Assembly: GCA_035495815.1 (NCBI GenBank)
Contig: DATJFH010000249.1
Location: 1 to 24,159 of the forward strand
DNA length: 24,159 bases
DNA from: DATJFH01 sp035495815
GTDB taxonomy: Bacteria > Acidobacteriota > Terriglobia > Bryobacterales > Bryobacteraceae
Reading direction: 5' to 3'
Below the pieces are notes generated by a model. That model saw only the letters and a program-made list of their open reading frames with translations. It ran no database searches and was not told the origin of the DNA. Position numbers and translations under genes: made by a program. Shown one piece after another: positions 1 through 7,344 of this stretch (position 1 is its first letter; each line of letters opens with the position of its first letter).

Positions 1-1
1 A

Positions 2-379
2 CCGTTCCGGATCGGCGGGACCACGGTTCGCATCGCCGGTGGGCTGCTCGGGCACTGGGCGGTCTGGACGCGGCGCGCGGTGGAGCAACTGGAGCAGGCG
101 AAGGCCCGGGAGGTGACGCCCGGGAGCCTCACGCTGGCGGCGGAAATTACCGACGCCAACGCGGCCTTCTTCGACGCGGCGAATGGCTTTCGCGGCTGCA
201 TCGCCGGCATCCATGAAGTTCTGCGGCGGCAGGGAATGCTGGCGGGGCGCTGGCGCCTGAATCCGGCCGAGGATCTCTCGCCCGGGCAGATGGAAGAGAT
301 CGACCGCGTGTACCGCGCCTACCCTCACCTCAACGACGACGATTTTGTCCGCGAGAATCGGGACCGGTGGTTGGCGTAG
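2..379 (+). CDS. Dihydrodipicolinate synthase/N-acetylneuraminate lyase family protein, C-terminal part
   Basis: The reading frame is open from the left edge (first full codon at 2) to a TAG at 377-379, giving 125 residues of a gene that begins outside the window. The GTG at 80 is internal, because the frame runs through it and the residues before it fit the same family (GGLLGHWAVW just upstream). The tail, with GCIAGIHEVLRRQG followed by LSPGQMEEIDRVY and YPHLNDD, is what I recall from the C-terminal helices of DHDPS/NAL-type class I aldolases in Acidobacteriota and Planctomycetota. These proteins are often annotated as dihydrodipicolinate synthase family without being DapA. The Schiff-base lysine and active-site tyrosine lie in the missing part, so the substrate cannot be judged. 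It is a cytoplasmic lyase by family. The next gene starts 88 bases downstream with its own candidate promoter. Confidence 0.75.
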   Translation, partial: PFRIGGTTVRIAGGLLGHWAVWTRRAVEQLEQAKAREVTPGSLTLAAEITDANAAFFDAANGFRGCIAGIHEVLRRQGMLAGRWRLNPAEDLSPGQMEEIDRVYRAYPHLNDDDFVRENRDRWLA

Positions 380-451
380 GTCCTCGAGAGCGGGCGCTTC
401 CGGCGCCGTAGCGGCAGATCGGGCTTCGGGGCAGGAGTTCGCTGGCCACGT

Positions 452-457
452 TATACT
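452..457 (+). promoter_or_regulatory. Candidate -10 box for the phosphomannomutase gene
   Basis: TATACT lies 10 bases before the ATG at 468. No convincing -35 is visible at the usual spacing, and no Shine-Dalgarno sequence sits between the box and the start. If used, transcription would begin within a few bases of the start codon, giving an almost leaderless mRNA. Confidence 0.4.
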
Positions 458-467
458 CTTTCCAGGC

Positions 468-1814
468 ATGCTCAAATCCACTATTTTTCGCGAGTACGAC
501 ATCCGGGGAATCGCCGAAGCGGAGCTGACCGATTCCGGCGTCGAGGATTTGGGCCGCGCCATCGGGACCTACCTGCAGCGGCAGACCGGGAAGAACATCA
601 ATCTCGGCCGCGACTGCCGGCTCAGTTCGGAGCGGCTGCGGAACGCGCTGATCGCGGGTCTGAAAGCAAGCGGGTGCGAGGTAACCGACATCGGCGTCGT
701 GCCGACTCCGGTGTTGTACTACTCCTGTGTCCATCTGAAAGCGGCCGGCGCCGTGATGATCACCGGGAGCCATAATCCCGCCGAGTACAACGGATTCAAA
801 GTGGTGTCCGGCGCGTCGACCATTCACGGCGAGCAGATCCAGCAGCTTCGCGAGCTGATCGAGAAACGCGATTTCCTGGAGGGTCAGGGAACGGAGAGGC
901 GCGCGGATCTGGTGACGCCGTACGTGGAGGAGGTGGCGTCGCAGTTCCGGTTCGCCCGCCGCGTGAAGGTGGTGTTCGACGCGGGTAACGGCACCGCCGG
1001 ACCGGTGATGAGGCGCATCGCGGCGAGGCTCAATTGCGAGCCGACGGAGCTGTTTTTCGACATGGACGGCCGCTTTCCGAATCACCATCCGGACCCCACG
1101 GTTCCGTCCAACCTGGAGCATCTGGTGGCCGCAGTCAAGGAGCAGGGCGCCGATTTGGGGATCGCCTTCGACGGCGACTCGGACCGCATCGGCGCGGTGG
1201 ATGAGAACGGGACGGTGATCTTCGGCGATCAACTGATGATCATCTACTCGCGGGAGATCCTGTCGCGCAAGCCCGGGGCGACGTTCATCGGAGAAGTGAA
1301 GTGCTCGCAAGCCCTGTATGACGACATCCGGAAGAACGGCGGCAACGGGATCATGTGGAAGACCGGCCACTCGCTGATCAAAGCCAAGATGAAAGCCGAG
1401 CACGCCGAACTGGCGGGCGAGATGAGCGGCCACATGTTCTTCGCCGACCGCTACTACGGCTTCGATGACGCATTGTACGCGGCCTGCCGGCTGATGGAGA
1501 TTGTCGCCCAATCCGGGCGTCCGCTTTCGGCGCAGCTGGCGGGCGTTCCGAAGACGGTCACCACTCCGGAGATCCGTGTGGATTGCGCGGACGAAGCCAA
1601 GTTCGACGTGGTCACCAAGGTTGCGGCCCATTTCCGCGGGCTCTATCCGATTATCGACGTGGACGGCGTGCGGGTGCTGTTTCCGGAGGGCTGGGGGCTG
1701 GTGAGGGCGTCCAATACGCAGCCGGTGCTGGTCCTGCGCTTCGAGGCTGCCGGACCGGAGCTGCTCGCCGCGTACCGGCGCGAAGTGGAGACCGCCGTAG
1801 AGCGGGCCAGGTAA
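468..1814 (+). CDS. Phosphomannomutase/phosphoglucomutase (alpha-D-phosphohexomutase)
   Basis: A complete 448-residue cytoplasmic enzyme that interconverts hexose 6-phosphate and hexose 1-phosphate through a phosphoserine and a glucose/mannose 1,6-bisphosphate intermediate, feeding nucleotide-sugar and polysaccharide synthesis. All four hallmark loops are present. The catalytic serine loop is TGSHNP with Ser101. The magnesium loop is DGDSDR at about 235-240. The sugar-binding loop is GEMSGH at 317-322. The phosphate-binding loop RASNTQP begins near Arg413. Length and the opening FREYDIRG match the ManB/AlgC (PMM/PGM) branch rather than GlmM. The frame stays open upstream to 345, but ATG 468 is chosen because family similarity starts there and a -10-like box precedes it. 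Whether mannose or glucose phosphate is preferred cannot be read from the sequence. No dedicated polysaccharide cluster adjoins it. Confidence 0.93.
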   Translation: MLKSTIFREYDIRGIAEAELTDSGVEDLGRAIGTYLQRQTGKNINLGRDCRLSSERLRNALIAGLKASGCEVTDIGVVPTPVLYYSCVHLKAAGAVMITGSHNPAEYNGFKVVSGASTIHGEQIQQLRELIEKRDFLEGQGTERRADLVTPYVEEVASQFRFARRVKVVFDAGNGTAGPVMRRIAARLNCEPTELFFDMDGRFPNHHPDPTVPSNLEHLVAAVKEQGADLGIAFDGDSDRIGAVDENGTVIFGDQLMIIYSREILSRKPGATFIGEVKCSQALYDDIRKNGGNGIMWKTGHSLIKAKMKAEHAELAGEMSGHMFFADRYYGFDDALYAACRLMEIVAQSGRPLSAQLAGVPKTVTTPEIRVDCADEAKFDVVTKVAAHFRGLYPIIDVDGVRVLFPEGWGLVRASNTQPVLVLRFEAAGPELLAAYRREVETAVERAR

Positions 1815-1843
1815 AAAAATGCCGGCCCCTATTCGGAGCCGGC
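1813..1843 (-). terminator. Rho-independent terminator for the minus-strand propeller-phosphoesterase unit
   Basis: GCCGGC at 1821-1826 pairs with GCCGGC at 1838-1843. After one mismatch, two further C-G pairs close a TATTC loop. On the minus strand the hairpin is followed directly by seven Ts (complement of 1813-1819), the canonical arrangement. On the plus strand no T-run follows, so it should act on transcripts coming leftward from 2005-4503. The T-tract overlaps the stop codon of the plus-strand mutase gene. Confidence 0.65.
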
Positions 1844-1967
1844 CTCTAGTGGCGCCGCCGGAAATCATTCCCCCCGAAACAATCTCCGACCCGCCTTTCT
1901 GTCCCATACTGGCAGTAGTTGGCTCAGACTACAATAGCTCTGCGGTTCCATGACCATGGCAACTCGT

Positions 1968-1994
1968 ACCGGGGAGTTACTCTTAGTCCCCGGT
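1968..1994 (-). terminator. Stem-loop just after the propeller-phosphoesterase stop codon
   Basis: ACCGGGGA (1968-1975) and TCCCCGGT (1987-1994) form a perfect 8 bp stem with an 11-base loop, starting 10 bases beyond the minus-strand stop. No T-run follows on either strand, so it may be an mRNA 3'-end stabiliser, or a first, weak terminator ahead of the stronger one at 1813-1843. Between the two hairpins nothing else is recognisable. Confidence 0.4.
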
Positions 1995-2004
1995 GTCCCG
2001 GCGG

Positions 2005-4503
2005 TCACGGTTTGGGATAGGGTTTGTCGTAACCCTTGGCATCCCACCAAAGAATCTGGTTCAAGGTCTTCTCCGGGATATCGTCCGGCTCGGACCAGTT
2101 CATGGCCGCCGACTGTCGGGCGGCCAGCAGACGCCGCCCATCGAGCGCCTTCAAGGGCGGGTTCATCTCGTCCAGCGCCACTTTGGGCGTCAGCTTCTGG
2201 TAGGGCCTCAGGTCGGGCTTCGCCATGAAGACGCTGGTCATGGCGCGGGCGCTCTTGAGGAAGCGCGTCCTGGCGGGAATCCGGTAGATCTCCTGGATTG
2301 TCCGGACCATGCTGGTGTGGTTGTAATGATTCGAATCGACCACGTTTCGCCTGACGTGGGGTCCGACCGCCAGAGCCACCGTGCGATGGCCGTCCACGTG
2401 GTCCAAGCCGTTCTGGGCGTCGTCTTCGACCACCAGGATCAGGCTCGCCGGCCAGAAGCGGCTCTTCGAGATCCCTTCCACGATGCGGCCGAGCGCCAGA
2501 TCGTTATCCGCGACCATGGCGCGGGGGGTGGGCGAGCGGGGATTCGTGCCATTGGTATGGTCGCTGTTGAGGGTCATCACGATCACATGCGGCATCTCTC
2601 CGCTTTGTTCCCGCTCGGCCAGCTCGCGGAGAAACTCCTCGGCGCGGATCTGGTCGGGGATGCTGGTCGAATTATTGGGATAGCGCTTGCTCAGGATGGG
2701 GGCGAGGGCGGGCACGCCCGGCGCGCAGCCGACTGCGTCCTGCCACTTGTCCGCGTTGTACAGTTTCCAATATTCGCTCCAGGTGCGAAGTCCTTTCTCG
2801 TCCATGTCGACCGCGTTTTGCCGCGCCGGATCCCAGCGGGCGGGCAGGCAGGTCTCGCCGAAGATCCGGACATTGAGCGGCTTGCCGGCCGACTGCCAGA
2901 AGAAGCCGGTGGGGGCCACGGTGAGGGCATCGGCCATATTCCAGGCGTAGCCTCTGGGGGAAGCGGCGAAGGCGCGCTCGACGTAGTCGCTGACGAAGGC
3001 CTGGAGGACCCAGTGATGGCCGTCGAAGCTGATGGCGCCGCCGGTGTGAAAATTGTCGAGCAGCACCCAGGTCTCCGCGAGCGCATGGTGGTTGGGCGTG
3101 ATGTCGCGGCCGTAAAAAACGAGCTTGGGATCGCCGTTGCCCTTGGGGATGTCGCCGAAGACCTGGTCATAGGTGCGGTTTTCCTTGATGATGAAGAACA
3201 CGTGTTGGATCCCCAGGGAGGGCAGATTGGAGATGCCGCCCGCGGGCTCGAATCTGGGGCTGTTGGCGGCGCGCACTTCGCGGGTTCCGCCGACCAAGCG
3301 AGCCGGAGGCGGGGCCGGAATTTTCTCCAGCATGCCCTCGTAGTTGTGCGAATTGAACGTACCTTTGCGATCGGCCGTACTGCCGACTCCCTTGATGTTG
3401 ACGATTCGCAGCGCGCCCTGCGAATCCACGGCGATGGCCGAGGGAAACCAGGCCGCGGGCAGGGCGCCGGCGACGGTCCATGGGTCGGCCCGGAGGACAG
3501 TCAACGAGTTGGTTCCGGCGCAGGCCACGTAAAGAGCCTTGCCGCCGGGAGCGAAGGCCACGCCGATGGGCTGGCTGCCGAGCGTGCCTTCCGGGTAGGC
3601 GGGAATCTTGACGTCCGTCCTGCCGAGGCGCACGGTGTCGATCAGCGAGACGGAGTCGGAATGTCCGTTAGCCACCGCGACGGTCTTCTCATCGGGGCTG
3701 AGCGCGAGTCCGGAGGGCGCCAGGCCGACCGCGATCTCCTGCGCGGTATCGGTCGCGGGATTCACCACGCTGAGAGTGCCGGTGGCGGCTGAGCCTGTTA
3801 CCGGGTCGGTCACGACCTGCGAGCCGCTGCTGGGCGCCACCGTATCGCCCGGCCGCGGCCGGCGTCCGCCGCGGTTCGAGACGAACAGCTTGCCCTCCCG
3901 GCTCACCGCTACCGCGAACGGCGCGATGCCGACGGGAATCTCCTTCCGCACTTTCCGTGTCGCCGCATCGATTACGGCGACCGAATTGTTGCGGCTGAAG
4001 GCCACGTACGCCGTTGCGCCATCGCTCGAGAAAGCGATGCCGGCGGGCACCGGATGCCCTTCCAGCTCGATGCGGTCCGCCTTGCCGGGCATCCCGATAT
4101 CGGAGATTCCGGCCACCAGAATGCCGTCGGGACCGTTGCGGGTCGCCTCGCTGGCCCATAGCTCCCGATCGCCGGGACGGAAGGCGATGCCGGCATAGGA
4201 GGTGGATCGCGATTTGATTTCGGCGATCTGGGCTCCGGTAGCTCCGTCCATCAACAGGACGCTGCGCGTGTTGAGAACCGCCAGGATGCGTTTTTTCGAA
4301 TCGAAGGCGAGATCCACCGGACGGCCGGGAAACAGGGTCTGCTCGCCCCAGGGCTGCAGGAGTTGATTCGTCGGAACGAGGAAGACGCCGCCGGCCTGCC
4401 TGCCGATCGCGGCGTCGCTTTTGAGGAGGGCGAAGACGCCGGTCTCCTTCGCTCCCAGAATGGCCAGCGCCAGCCCGACGCACAAGATCGGTAACCTTCT
4501 CAT
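2005..4503 (-). CDS. YncE-type beta-propeller fused to an alkaline-phosphatase-fold phosphoesterase, exported
   Basis: An 832-residue bifunctional-looking protein. A signal peptide covers about residues 1-20 (RR then a hydrophobic stretch). Residues of about 40-400 are YVTN/YncE-like beta-propeller blades, recognisable from repeats such as VAVIDAATRKV, PFAVAVSREGKLFVSN and GLALSPDEKTVAVAN. Residues from about 425 onward are a PF04185-type phosphoesterase: FFIIKENRTYDQVFGD carries the metal/nucleophile region, GGAISFDGHHW and SDHTNGT lie in the middle, and VVEDDAQNGLDHVDGHRT carries Asp/His ligands. This order is known in several phyla as a YncE/alkaline phosphatase fusion. It presumably hydrolyses a phosphate mono- or diester outside the cytoplasmic membrane, with the propeller for binding. 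The true substrate is unknown. ATG 4503 is supported by the signal peptide and a promoter 7 bases upstream. It follows the PQQ dehydrogenase by 82 bases. Confidence 0.85.
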   Translation of the reverse strand: MRRLPILCVGLALAILGAKETGVFALLKSDAAIGRQAGGVFLVPTNQLLQPWGEQTLFPGRPVDLAFDSKKRILAVLNTRSVLLMDGATGAQIAEIKSRSTSYAGIAFRPGDRELWASEATRNGPDGILVAGISDIGMPGKADRIELEGHPVPAGIAFSSDGATAYVAFSRNNSVAVIDAATRKVRKEIPVGIAPFAVAVSREGKLFVSNRGGRRPRPGDTVAPSSGSQVVTDPVTGSAATGTLSVVNPATDTAQEIAVGLAPSGLALSPDEKTVAVANGHSDSVSLIDTVRLGRTDVKIPAYPEGTLGSQPIGVAFAPGGKALYVACAGTNSLTVLRADPWTVAGALPAAWFPSAIAVDSQGALRIVNIKGVGSTADRKGTFNSHNYEGMLEKIPAPPPARLVGGTREVRAANSPRFEPAGGISNLPSLGIQHVFFIIKENRTYDQVFGDIPKGNGDPKLVFYGRDITPNHHALAETWVLLDNFHTGGAISFDGHHWVLQAFVSDYVERAFAASPRGYAWNMADALTVAPTGFFWQSAGKPLNVRIFGETCLPARWDPARQNAVDMDEKGLRTWSEYWKLYNADKWQDAVGCAPGVPALAPILSKRYPNNSTSIPDQIRAEEFLRELAEREQSGEMPHVIVMTLNSDHTNGTNPRSPTPRAMVADNDLALGRIVEGISKSRFWPASLILVVEDDAQNGLDHVDGHRTVALAVGPHVRRNVVDSNHYNHTSMVRTIQEIYRIPARTRFLKSARAMTSVFMAKPDLRPYQKLTPKVALDEMNPPLKALDGRRLLAARQSAAMNWSEPDDIPEKTLNQILWWDAKGYDKPYPKP

Positions 4504-4510
4504 GCGTCCC

Positions 4511-4538
4511 AGACTACCAGAGCTGTCATCTCATGCAA
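4511..4538 (-). promoter_or_regulatory. Candidate promoter of the propeller-phosphoesterase gene
   Basis: On the minus strand TTGCAT (complement of 4533-4538) and TAGTCT (complement of 4511-4516) are separated by 16 bases. The -10 ends 7 bases before the ATG at 4503. The predicted start site falls at or next to the A of the start codon, so the transcript would be leaderless. This suggests the gene can be transcribed independently of the PQQ dehydrogenase upstream. Confidence 0.4.
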
Positions 4539-4585
4539 GCCCAGGCCGGCTGGAGGGCCGCCGCGATTCGGATATTCCGGGTGGT

Positions 4586-6409
4586 TTACAAACCGAAGCA
4601 CAGGATGTTCGGACCGGCGGCCACGGCCACGTACTGCCGTCCGGCGAGGGTGAACGTCATGGGTGAGGCTTTCATGCGGACGTTGGTCGGAAACTGCCAG
4701 AGGGTTTTGCCGTTCCGCTGATCGACGGCGGTAAAGCCGCCGTTGGGGCGGCCGTAGAAGATCAGGCCGCCGGCGGTGGCCAGAACGCCCGTCCAGGTCT
4801 TGGCGCGCGCGGGCCCGGGTTGGGGAACTTCCCAGGCGATTTCACCGGTCTCGATATTGAGAGCGCGCAGATAGCGCTGGCCGGTCTGGTCGGGGTAGCC
4901 GGTGGGCTTGCCGACGCACTCTTCGAGCGCCATGAAGTAGTAGAGCTTCGTTTCCGGGGAGAACGCGGTGGCGTCCCAATTGGCGGCGTCGCTCGGACAG
5001 CCGCGCGGATCGACGACCACGGGCCGGCCATCGCGCCCGATGCCGGAGGCCCAATCGACGCGGCGCAGAAAAGGCGTGGCCAGCAACACTTCACCGGTGG
5101 TCCGGTCGAGCACGTAGAAGAAGCCGTTGCGATCGGCGTGGAGCAGCAGCTTGGACGGCCTGCCTTTGAAGACGGCGTCGACCAGCACGTTGGGCTCGGT
5201 GGCGTCGCGATCCTTCACGTCGTGGGGGGTGAATTGATAGTGCCACTTGAGATCGCCGGTTTTGGGATCGAGGGCGAGAACGCAGTTGGTGTACAGGTTG
5301 TCGCCGGGACGGTCGCGGTCGTCGCTGTCCGGCCAGGGATTGCCGGTGGCCCAGTAGAGCGTATCGGAGGATCGGTCGTAAGCGCCGGTGAGCCAGGTGG
5401 ATCCGCCTCCCGTGATCGGCTCCTTACCCTGCCAGGTCTCGATGCCGGGCTCGCCGCGGCGGGGCACGGTCCAGCGGCGCCAGAGTAGGGCGCCGTCCTC
5501 CGCTTTGAAGGCGGCGAGGAAGCCGCGAATGCCTCGATCCGCGCCGGCGACACCCACGATGACCCGGCCGTCGACGATGAGCGGGGCCACCGTGCCGCCG
5601 TAATGGTGGCGCTCGCCGGGCGGCATTTTGGGGACCATGGGAACCTCCCAGATGAGCTTGCCGCTGCCGCGGTCGAGCGCCAGGAGGCGGGCGTTGTCGG
5701 TGACGAAGAAAACTTTGTCGCGCAGAATGGCGACGCCGCGGTTGGTGCCGAGTTTGGCGTCGCCCTCCAACCCGGGGCTGGGGGGGCGCGAATACTGCCA
5801 CAGGGGATTGCCGGTAAGGGCATCGAGGGCGAAGACCTGGTTGGGCCCGGTGACGTAGAGCACGCCGTCCGCGGCGAGCGGCGTCACCTCCAGTCCGAAG
5901 TGGGAGATGGGGAAGACCCATTTCAATTTCAGGGAGGCTACATTCGTGGTATTGATCTGCTTGTGGAGGCTGTAGCGGTTCGCCGAGTCATTTCCGTTGT
6001 AGGTAAGCCAGTCGCCGGGCTGCGGGTCGCGCCAGGCGGTTTTGCGTGCGGGCTCGCCCGAGGGAAGCGGCGGAAGGATCGTGTCGGCATTGAGGCGGCG
6101 GAGGAATTTCGCCAGCAAATCCAGCTCGCCCCGAGGCAGGTCGGCGAAGGAGGGCATGCCCGCGCCGGGATTGCCGCGCTCGAGGTACGCGCGCAACTGC
6201 TCGACGGACTGCGCGGCCACGCGCGGATTCATGGCGAGTCCCGGCCCCTGGGCGGAGCCTTGCCCCTCTTCCCCGTGGCAGCCGGCGCAGCGGCCGGCGA
6301 AGGGCTGCTGCGGGAGCAGGGGCACAGCCGATAGAAAGAGCAAGAAAGCCAAGACGATCATGGATGCGATCCCGCGGCGCAGGAGGCGGGCCTTGTCACC
6401 ACGCACCAT
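4586..6409 (-). CDS. Exported PQQ-dependent dehydrogenase with N-terminal cytochrome c domain
   Basis: A 607-residue quinohemoprotein-like enzyme expected to oxidise a sugar or alcohol in the periplasm and pass electrons through its own haem. A signal peptide covers about residues 1-33. A cytochrome c domain follows, with CAGCH at 41-45 and the likely axial methionine in GAGMPSF (Met85). From about 125 to the end is an eight-bladed PQQ propeller with blades such as VFALDALTGNPLWQY and VLALDPKTGDLKWHY, the calcium/PQQ-side ATGNPWP and FTPHDV..RDAT regions, and LNIETGEIAW. In known type II alcohol dehydrogenases the cytochrome is C-terminal, so this order resembles the glucose/sorbosone or quinate-type layouts. 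The frame is open 52 codons further upstream, but ATG 6409 is chosen because it gives a normal signal peptide. Substrate is unknown. It is divergent from a glucose 1-dehydrogenase-like gene. Confidence 0.88.
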   Translation of the reverse strand: MVRGDKARLLRRGIASMIVLAFLLFLSAVPLLPQQPFAGRCAGCHGEEGQGSAQGPGLAMNPRVAAQSVEQLRAYLERGNPGAGMPSFADLPRGELDLLAKFLRRLNADTILPPLPSGEPARKTAWRDPQPGDWLTYNGNDSANRYSLHKQINTTNVASLKLKWVFPISHFGLEVTPLAADGVLYVTGPNQVFALDALTGNPLWQYSRPPSPGLEGDAKLGTNRGVAILRDKVFFVTDNARLLALDRGSGKLIWEVPMVPKMPPGERHHYGGTVAPLIVDGRVIVGVAGADRGIRGFLAAFKAEDGALLWRRWTVPRRGEPGIETWQGKEPITGGGSTWLTGAYDRSSDTLYWATGNPWPDSDDRDRPGDNLYTNCVLALDPKTGDLKWHYQFTPHDVKDRDATEPNVLVDAVFKGRPSKLLLHADRNGFFYVLDRTTGEVLLATPFLRRVDWASGIGRDGRPVVVDPRGCPSDAANWDATAFSPETKLYYFMALEECVGKPTGYPDQTGQRYLRALNIETGEIAWEVPQPGPARAKTWTGVLATAGGLIFYGRPNGGFTAVDQRNGKTLWQFPTNVRMKASPMTFTLAGRQYVAVAAGPNILCFGL

Positions 6410-6412
6410 ATC

Positions 6413-6418
6413 ATTATG
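6413..6418 (-). promoter_or_regulatory. Candidate -10 box for the PQQ dehydrogenase
   Basis: CATAAT on the minus strand ends 3 bases before the ATG at 6409. It is the only AT-rich hexamer in the 128-base divergent region, and no Shine-Dalgarno sequence is present. No clear -35 is visible. If active, the start site would fall at or just inside the start codon, so either the transcript is leaderless or translation starts a little further in. Confidence 0.3.
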
Positions 6419-6502
6419 AAGTTCGCCGCCGCAAGAAGGTTCCGGAGCCGCCGTTCCACCATTCCGCAGAAGACAGGATAGGAACGAGAATGGATGGAGG
6501 AA

Positions 6503-6526
6503 GCCGGCGGCAGGCCGGCCAAGGAG
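6503..6526 (+). promoter_or_regulatory. Hairpin abutting the Shine-Dalgarno sequence of the glucose dehydrogenase-like gene
   Basis: GCCGGC (6503-6508) can pair with GCCGGC (6514-6519) around a 5-base loop. The Shine-Dalgarno AAGGAG begins two bases later (6521-6526), 11 bases before ATG 6538. A stem this close to the ribosome site could tune initiation, or may be chance in GC-rich DNA. The site decides the start at 6538. Confidence 0.3.
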
Positions 6527-6537
6527 ATTGAGAGAGC

Positions 6538-7335
6538 ATGCCGAAATTACAGGGAAAGAACGCACTGGTCACGGGCGCATCGTCCGGCATCGGCCAAGCC
6601 ATCGCGATACGGTTCGCCGAGGAGGGCGCGAATGTGGCCATCAATTACAGAAGCGGCGCCGAGCAGGCCGAAGCCACACGCGCCGCGGCGGAGAAAGCGA
6701 ACCCGGGGGGCAGGTATTTCACCATTCAGGCCGACGTTTCGAGGGAAGACGAGGTCCAGGGCATGTTCGCCAAGACCCTGGAAGCCTTCGGCTCGCTGGA
6801 CGTGCTGGTAAACAACGCGGGGATTCAGAAGCCTGCGCCGAGCCATGAACTGGAGGCCGCGGACTTCGATCGCATCATCGGCGTCAACCTGCGGGGGCCG
6901 TTTCTTTGCGCCCGGGAGGCGATCCGCCACTTTCTGACGCGCGAGGGCGGCGGCGTGATCCTCAACAATTCGAGCGTCCACGAGATCATTCCCAAGCCGA
7001 AGTACCTGAGCTACTCGATCAGCAAGGGCGGCATGGAGAACCTGACGAAATCGCTGGCGCTGGAATATGCGGACCGGCACATACGCGTGAACGCGGTGGG
7101 ACCGGGAGCGGTGGTGACGCCGATCAACCGCGCCTGGATCGACGATCCGAAGGCGCGGGGCGAGGTGGAGAGCCACATCCCGATGTCGCGCGCGGGCGAA
7201 TCGAGGGAGATCGCGGCGGTGTTCGCTTTTCTGGCATCGGACGAAGCGTCGTACATCACGGGGCAGACCATCTTCGTCTGCGGCGGTCTGACGCTTTATC
7301 CCGAATTCCGGGTGGCGTGGTCGTCGGGCGAATAA
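6538..7335 (+). CDS. Glucose 1-dehydrogenase-like short-chain dehydrogenase/reductase
   Basis: A 265-residue cytoplasmic NAD(P)-dependent classical SDR. The Rossmann glycine motif TGASSGIG is at 12-19, NNAG at 92-95, catalytic Ser146 in NNSSVHE, and Tyr159/Lys163 in YSISK, spaced as in the family. The stretch around SSVHE-IP, the SKGGMENLTKSLALEYA helix, TPIN, and the C-terminal GGLTLYP motif are close to Bacillus-type glucose 1-dehydrogenase. An aldose oxidised to the lactone is therefore the best guess, though related polyol or steroid-type SDRs cannot be excluded. A Shine-Dalgarno AAGGAG lies 11 bases upstream of the ATG. It heads a two-gene operon with the SDR at 7345 (9 bases apart) and is divergent from the PQQ dehydrogenase, so two different sugar-oxidation chemistries sit side by side. 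Confidence 0.88.
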   Translation: MPKLQGKNALVTGASSGIGQAIAIRFAEEGANVAINYRSGAEQAEATRAAAEKANPGGRYFTIQADVSREDEVQGMFAKTLEAFGSLDVLVNNAGIQKPAPSHELEAADFDRIIGVNLRGPFLCAREAIRHFLTREGGGVILNNSSVHEIIPKPKYLSYSISKGGMENLTKSLALEYADRHIRVNAVGPGAVVTPINRAWIDDPKARGEVESHIPMSRAGESREIAAVFAFLASDEASYITGQTIFVCGGLTLYPEFRVAWSSGE

Positions 7336-7344
7336 GGAGATCCG

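Noticed and set aside
330..1907. A 525-codon minus-strand open frame opposite the phosphomannomutase gene
   Set aside because: It lies antisense to a gene with all catalytic motifs intact; composition is Arg/His/Gly-rich as expected for a GC-driven shadow, and no domain is recognisable.
1905..1970. A stretch with faint tRNA-like D-loop and T-loop words (AGTTGGCTCAG, GGTTCCATGACC)
   Set aside because: No acceptor stem or anticodon stem can be paired around it, and spacing is wrong for a tRNA.
1993..3792. A 599-codon plus-strand open frame opposite the propeller-phosphoesterase gene
   Set aside because: Antisense shadow; no motif, no signal peptide, and the opposite strand encodes clear propeller blades and phosphoesterase motifs.
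6410..6565. N-terminal extension of the PQQ dehydrogenase frame by 52 codons
   Set aside because: It would bury the signal peptide inside the protein and overlap the divergent gene's start; ATG 6409 gives a normal leader.
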